From Kribbella catacumbae DSM 19601 (GTDB lineage Bacteria > Actinomycetota > Actinomycetes > Propionibacteriales > Kribbellaceae), in contig NZ_AQUZ01000044.1 in NCBI RefSeq assembly GCF_000372465.1, positions 1-64,000 on the forward strand: a stretch of DNA of 64,000 nt. Direction: 5' to 3'. The notes below the pieces were generated by a model. That model saw only the letters and a program-made list of their open reading frames with translations, searched no databases and was not told the origin of the DNA. Both the position numbers and the translations under genes were made by a program. Below, piece by piece: positions 61,598 to 64,000 of this stretch (position 1 is the first letter of the stretch; each line of letters starts with the position of its first letter).

Positions 61598-62134
61598 TCA
61601 GAAGTCTTCGAGGTTGAGGGTGGAGGCGGCGGAGATGCCTTCCAGGTAGCCCTCGGCGCGCTCGGCTTTGGGGTAGCGGTGGACGAGTTCCCAGAACGCG
61701 GCGTTGTGGGACGGTTCCACCAGGTGGACGAGCTCGTGGACCAGGACGTAGTCCACGACCCAGGCTGGCATCGACTGCAACCGGGTCGACAGCCGGATCG
61801 AGCGGTCGGCCGGAGTACAGGAGCCCCAGCGTCTGTTTTGGTTCGAAACCCACCTCACCGACGCAGGTTCGGGCACTTCAGGCAGGTGGCGACACGCGAG
61901 ATCGTGTGCTCTGGCCAACAATTTTTCGTCCGACACGCGGGACCGGCTGCGCTGCTTCTCGAGACGCTGGAGCATGGTTTCGACCCAGCGCGCCTCCTCG
62001 GCGGCGGACAACCGGTCGGGCATCAGCACGATCACCCGCTCGCCGTCCCGGTAGGCGCTGACGGTCCGCTTGCGCCGCTTGCTACGACGGATGTCCACAT
62101 ACGGCGGGATCGGGCGCGGTGGAGAGTCGGCCAT
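61598..62134 (-). CDS. YgjP-like metallopeptidase (M48/DUF45 family)
   Basis: 178 residues. DIRRSKRRKRTVSAYRDGERVIVLMP at the front, then SNQNRRWGSCTPADRSIRLSTRLQSMPAWVVDYVLVHELVHLVEPSHNAAFWELVHRY, in which HELVH is the zinc-binding HExxH and the downstream His-x-x-x-F-W completes the DUF45 signature. Function unknown; cytoplasmic. Stand-alone gene. Confidence 0.93.
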   Translation of the reverse strand: MADSPPRPIPPYVDIRRSKRRKRTVSAYRDGERVIVLMPDRLSAAEEARWVETMLQRLEKQRSRSRVSDEKLLARAHDLACRHLPEVPEPASVRWVSNQNRRWGSCTPADRSIRLSTRLQSMPAWVVDYVLVHELVHLVEPSHNAAFWELVHRYPKAERAEGYLEGISAASTLNLEDF

Positions 62135-62642
62135 GCCTCAGACCGTACCGTGCGAATCCCCCAACTTTCTTCTGTCCACATCCTGTGAATAGACGTTTCC
62201 GCAGGTCAGACGCCTATTGGTGAATCGGTGGACGCTGGTTGTTCACACCTTGTTCCCCCGCTCGTCCACAGTGTCGCCCGGCGCGCCCCACAGCTTGCCC
62301 ACAGGTTTATCCACAGGGGTGGACAACCTGGACTTGTCAGCGCGCCCGGCACCTCCTAGCGTCAGGTCCAGCAGGCTCCCGGACCGCCTCCGGGGCCACT
62401 CGGAGGGGAAGCCGAGTGGTTCCGAAGGCGGACCCCTGGGAGCCTGTTCCGCGTCTCGCCCCGACCACGGAAAGCGATTTCCAGGCGGCACGCGGAGCGG
62501 GAGATGGGCTTGAGCCACTCCCAGCCTGCCGTAGGGTGAATCCCGATTGGGCCGAACGGCCTACGGCAGGACGGTCTGCCGAAAGCATCCACGACGGCCG
62601 GGCATATGCCCCGGCTGGTATTCAAGCAAGGAGAGGGCCCTC
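62135..62642. other. Intergenic region with DnaA-box-like cluster
   Basis: No gene in 508 bp. The left half is rich in DnaA-box-like 9-mers (listed separately). An 11-bp inverted repeat, CCTGCCGTAGG 62525-62535 with CCTACGGCAGG 62560-62570, precedes the DUF5679 gene and could be an operator or leader hairpin. AAGGAG at about 62627 is the ribosome site of that gene. Confidence 0.55.
62172..62326. repeat. Cluster of DnaA-box-like 9-mers
   Basis: Within 155 bp: CTGTCCACA 62172-62180; CTATTCACA (reverse) 62185-62193; TTGTTCACA 62239-62247; TCGTCCACA 62262-62270; TTGCCCACA 62295-62303; TTATCCACA 62307-62315, which is the consensus; TTGTCCACC (reverse) 62318-62326. Most lie on the same strand. No dnaA or dnaN is near, so this is not obviously oriC; it may titrate DnaA. 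Confidence 0.6.
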
Positions 62643-62801
62643 ATGGCAGAGACCTGGAGCGGCGAGTTCTACTGCGTCAAGTGCAAGGCCAAGCGCACCG
62701 CCGACGGCGAGGTCAAGGTCAACGACAAGGGCACGCGCATGGCCAAGGCCAAGTGCCCCGAGTGCGGTACGAACCTGAACCGGATCCTCGGCAAGGCCTG
62801 A
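62643..62801 (+). CDS. DUF5679 zinc-ribbon mini-protein
   Basis: 52 residues. Two Cys pairs (YCVKCKAKR; KCPECGTNLNRILGK) around a short Lys-rich segment make a zinc ribbon, as in the actinobacterial DUF5679 family of tiny conserved proteins. AAGGAG is well placed before the ATG. Function unknown. Confidence 0.9.
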   Translation: MAETWSGEFYCVKCKAKRTADGEVKVNDKGTRMAKAKCPECGTNLNRILGKA

Positions 62802-62815
62802 CGCACCAAGTCGTG

Positions 62816-62852
62816 GGGGCGGTGGTGTGACCTTCGGGTCCACCACCGCCCC
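62816..62852 (+). terminator. Terminator of the DUF5679 gene
   Basis: GGGGCGGTGGTG (62816-62827) pairs perfectly with CACCACCGCCCC (62841-62852), 15 bp past the stop. Confidence 0.75.
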
Positions 62853-62874
62853 TCCGTCGTTTCTGCAACCGTGG

Positions 62875-62978
62875 CAAGCCCACATCTGGTGGGCTCGGAC
62901 ACCGAACGGCGACCTTGAACAAGGTGTGCCCTGTTCAAGCCCACCAGTTGATGTTCAAGCCCACCAGATGTGGGCTTG
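62875..62978. repeat. Nested inverted and direct repeats
   Basis: A perfect 21-bp inverted repeat, 62875-62895 with 62958-62978 (arm core AAGCCCACATCTGGTGGGCT). Inside, CTTGAACA 62914-62921 pairs with TGTTCAAG 62932-62939, and TTCAAGCCCACCAG occurs at 62934-62947 and 62954-62967, a 20-bp period. No ORF. Could be a folded leader or a small mobile palindrome upstream of the ABC1 kinase gene. Confidence 0.65.
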
Positions 62979-63058
62979 TGACAGTCCGGTGCATTTGTGA
63001 CGAGGCTCGCGGTGCCCCGGCGGGGCCACGGCTTGGGTGACCCGACAGAATGGGGAGC

Positions 63059-64000
63059 GTGTCCGACCTCCCCCGCAAGGCGCTCAGCCGTACCGCGAAA
63101 CTGGCCAGTCTGCCGCTCGGCGCCGCGGGGCGCGCGACCGTAGGATTGGGTCGGCGGATCGGCGGTGCTCCGGCCGAGACGGTGATGGCCGAGTTCCAGC
63201 GCCGGACCGCGGACCAGCTGTTCTCCGTCCTGGGTGAGCTCAAGGGCGGCGCGATGAAGTTCGGGCAGATGCTGAGCCTGATGGAATCGGCGATGCCCGA
63301 GGAACTGGCGGCGCCGTACCGGGCGACGCTGACCAAGCTGCAGGACTCCGCACCCCCGATGCCGGCCTCGACCGTGCAAACGATCCTGTCCCGCGAGCTG
63401 GGCAAACGCTGGCGCGACCGGTTCGAGGAGTTCGACGACCTGCCCGCCGCGGCCGCGTCGATCGGCCAGGTGCATCGCGGCGTTCTCAAGGACGGTCGCG
63501 AAGTCGCGGTGAAGCTCCAGTACCCGGGCGCCGCCGAGGCGTTGCGGGCGGACCTCAAGCAACTCGGGCGCTTCGCGCGGACCTTCGGGGCGCTGGTGCC
63601 CGGGGTGGACATGAAGCCGCTGGTCGCGGAGTTGCAGGAGCGCATCGGCGAGGAGCTCGACTACGACCGCGAGGCGCAGGCGCAGCAGCAGTACGCCGAT
63701 GCCTTCAAGGGGCACACCGAGTTCGTGGTGCCGCGCGTCATCAAGCACTCCCCCACGGTCATCGTGTCCGAGTGGATCGAGGGCACGCCGCTGTCGAAGG
63801 TGATCACCGAAGGCAGTCAGCAGGAGCGGGACGAGATCGGGCTGAAGTACGTCCGGTTCATGTTCAGCGGGCCGCGACTGGCCGGGTTGCTGCACTCCGA
63901 TCCGCATCCCGGCAACTTCCGGGTGATGGCGGACGGCCGGCTCGGCGTGGTCGACTTCGGGCTCTGTGCTCGGCTGCCGGACGGCCTGCCTCCGGCGATC
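63059..64000 (+). CDS. ABC1/AarF/UbiB-family atypical kinase (5' part)
   Basis: 314 codons read from GTG 63059 (VSDLPRKALSRTAKLASLPLG) to the window edge; the 3' end lies outside. Family landmarks: LKGGAMKFGQMLSLMESAMPEEL (the K-x-G-Q motif), AAAASIGQVHRGVL (A-rich loop), VAVKLQYPG with the ATP-binding Lys, EELDYDREA, HSDPHPGNFRV and VVDFGLC (DFG). These proteins support isoprenoid lipid or quinone metabolism in other organisms. GGGGAG lies just before the start. Confidence 0.92.
   Translation, partial: MSDLPRKALSRTAKLASLPLGAAGRATVGLGRRIGGAPAETVMAEFQRRTADQLFSVLGELKGGAMKFGQMLSLMESAMPEELAAPYRATLTKLQDSAPPMPASTVQTILSRELGKRWRDRFEEFDDLPAAAASIGQVHRGVLKDGREVAVKLQYPGAAEALRADLKQLGRFARTFGALVPGVDMKPLVAELQERIGEELDYDREAQAQQQYADAFKGHTEFVVPRVIKHSPTVIVSEWIEGTPLSKVITEGSQQERDEIGLKYVRFMFSGPRLAGLLHSDPHPGNFRVMADGRLGVVDFGLCARLPDGLPPAI

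Noticed and set aside
60509-62188. 559-codon plus-strand frame
   Set aside because: Antisense to the MMPL and YgjP-like genes, with no ribosome site or family match.
62172-62326. oriC
   Set aside because: No dnaA, dnaN, gyrase or rpmH genes nearby; kept only as a DnaA-box cluster.
62934-62967. Possible mini-CRISPR from the 20-bp period repeat
   Set aside because: Only two copies, almost no spacer, and the unit is part of a larger inverted repeat; no cas genes.

Overview
High-GC DNA with GTG/TTG starts, stop/start overlaps inside operons, an initiator tRNA without an encoded CCA, and actinobacterial families (UPF0182, PPA1309-like, DUF2342-like, DUF5679, PL11 lyase). It looks like chromosomal DNA of a filamentous or soil actinomycete. 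Propionibacteriales, possibly Kribbella-like, is my guess and is not proven by the sequence.

Layout. 1-2188: PadR regulator divergent from a drug-type ABC exporter. 2199-5042: a metal/metalloid patch with two ArsR-family repressors, a rhodanese, an ArsP-like permease, a small Zn-finger protein and an N-terminally shortened MerB-like protein; a perfect 11-bp inverted repeat is the likely operator. 5364-5437: tRNA-fMet. 5542-8495: acetyltransferase, a triple-repeat secreted protein, a 167-bp palindromic element and another secreted protein. 8692-13968: coupled operon moaE / small membrane protein / PDZ-Lon protease / PPA1309-like / UPF0182. 14130-16752: metalloprotease-like protein, Nudix hydrolase and GT-A-fold protein.

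16811-35412: a type IV pilus region, all on the minus strand. An eight-gene block (pilin, PilT, PilB, PilC, three minor pilins, LuxR-type regulator) is present twice in tandem, headed by a CpaE/MinD-like ATPase. A TnpB transposon with intact catalytic residues sits exactly between pilT and pilB of the downstream copy. 35603-39498: PucR regulator, MHS-family transporter and 3-hydroxybutyrate dehydrogenase. 39574-44268: rhamnogalacturonan lyase with a LacI-type operator, and a YdeP-like molybdopterin oxidoreductase.

44275-58520 is the most unusual part: a self-contained cluster that I read as an undescribed nucleotide-based pathway. It encodes a CYTH-like protein, two divergent thymidylate-kinase-like enzymes sharing a DNW motif, a YqcI/YcgG (heme N-oxygenase type) domain fused to a dCTP-deaminase domain, a HIT hydrolase, an orphan protein, a cysteine desulfurase, an EEP phosphodiesterase fused to a methyltransferase, a PPDK-like phosphotransferase fused to a MazG-type pyrophosphohydrolase, an MFS exporter and two ATP-grasp ligases. 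A secreted peptidyl-nucleoside-like metabolite is the simplest inference; production of a modified deoxynucleotide is the alternative.

59014-64000: MMPL transporter, YgjP-type metallopeptidase, a cluster of DnaA-box-like sequences, a DUF5679 mini-protein, structured repeats, and the 5' part of an ABC1-family kinase that runs off the window.
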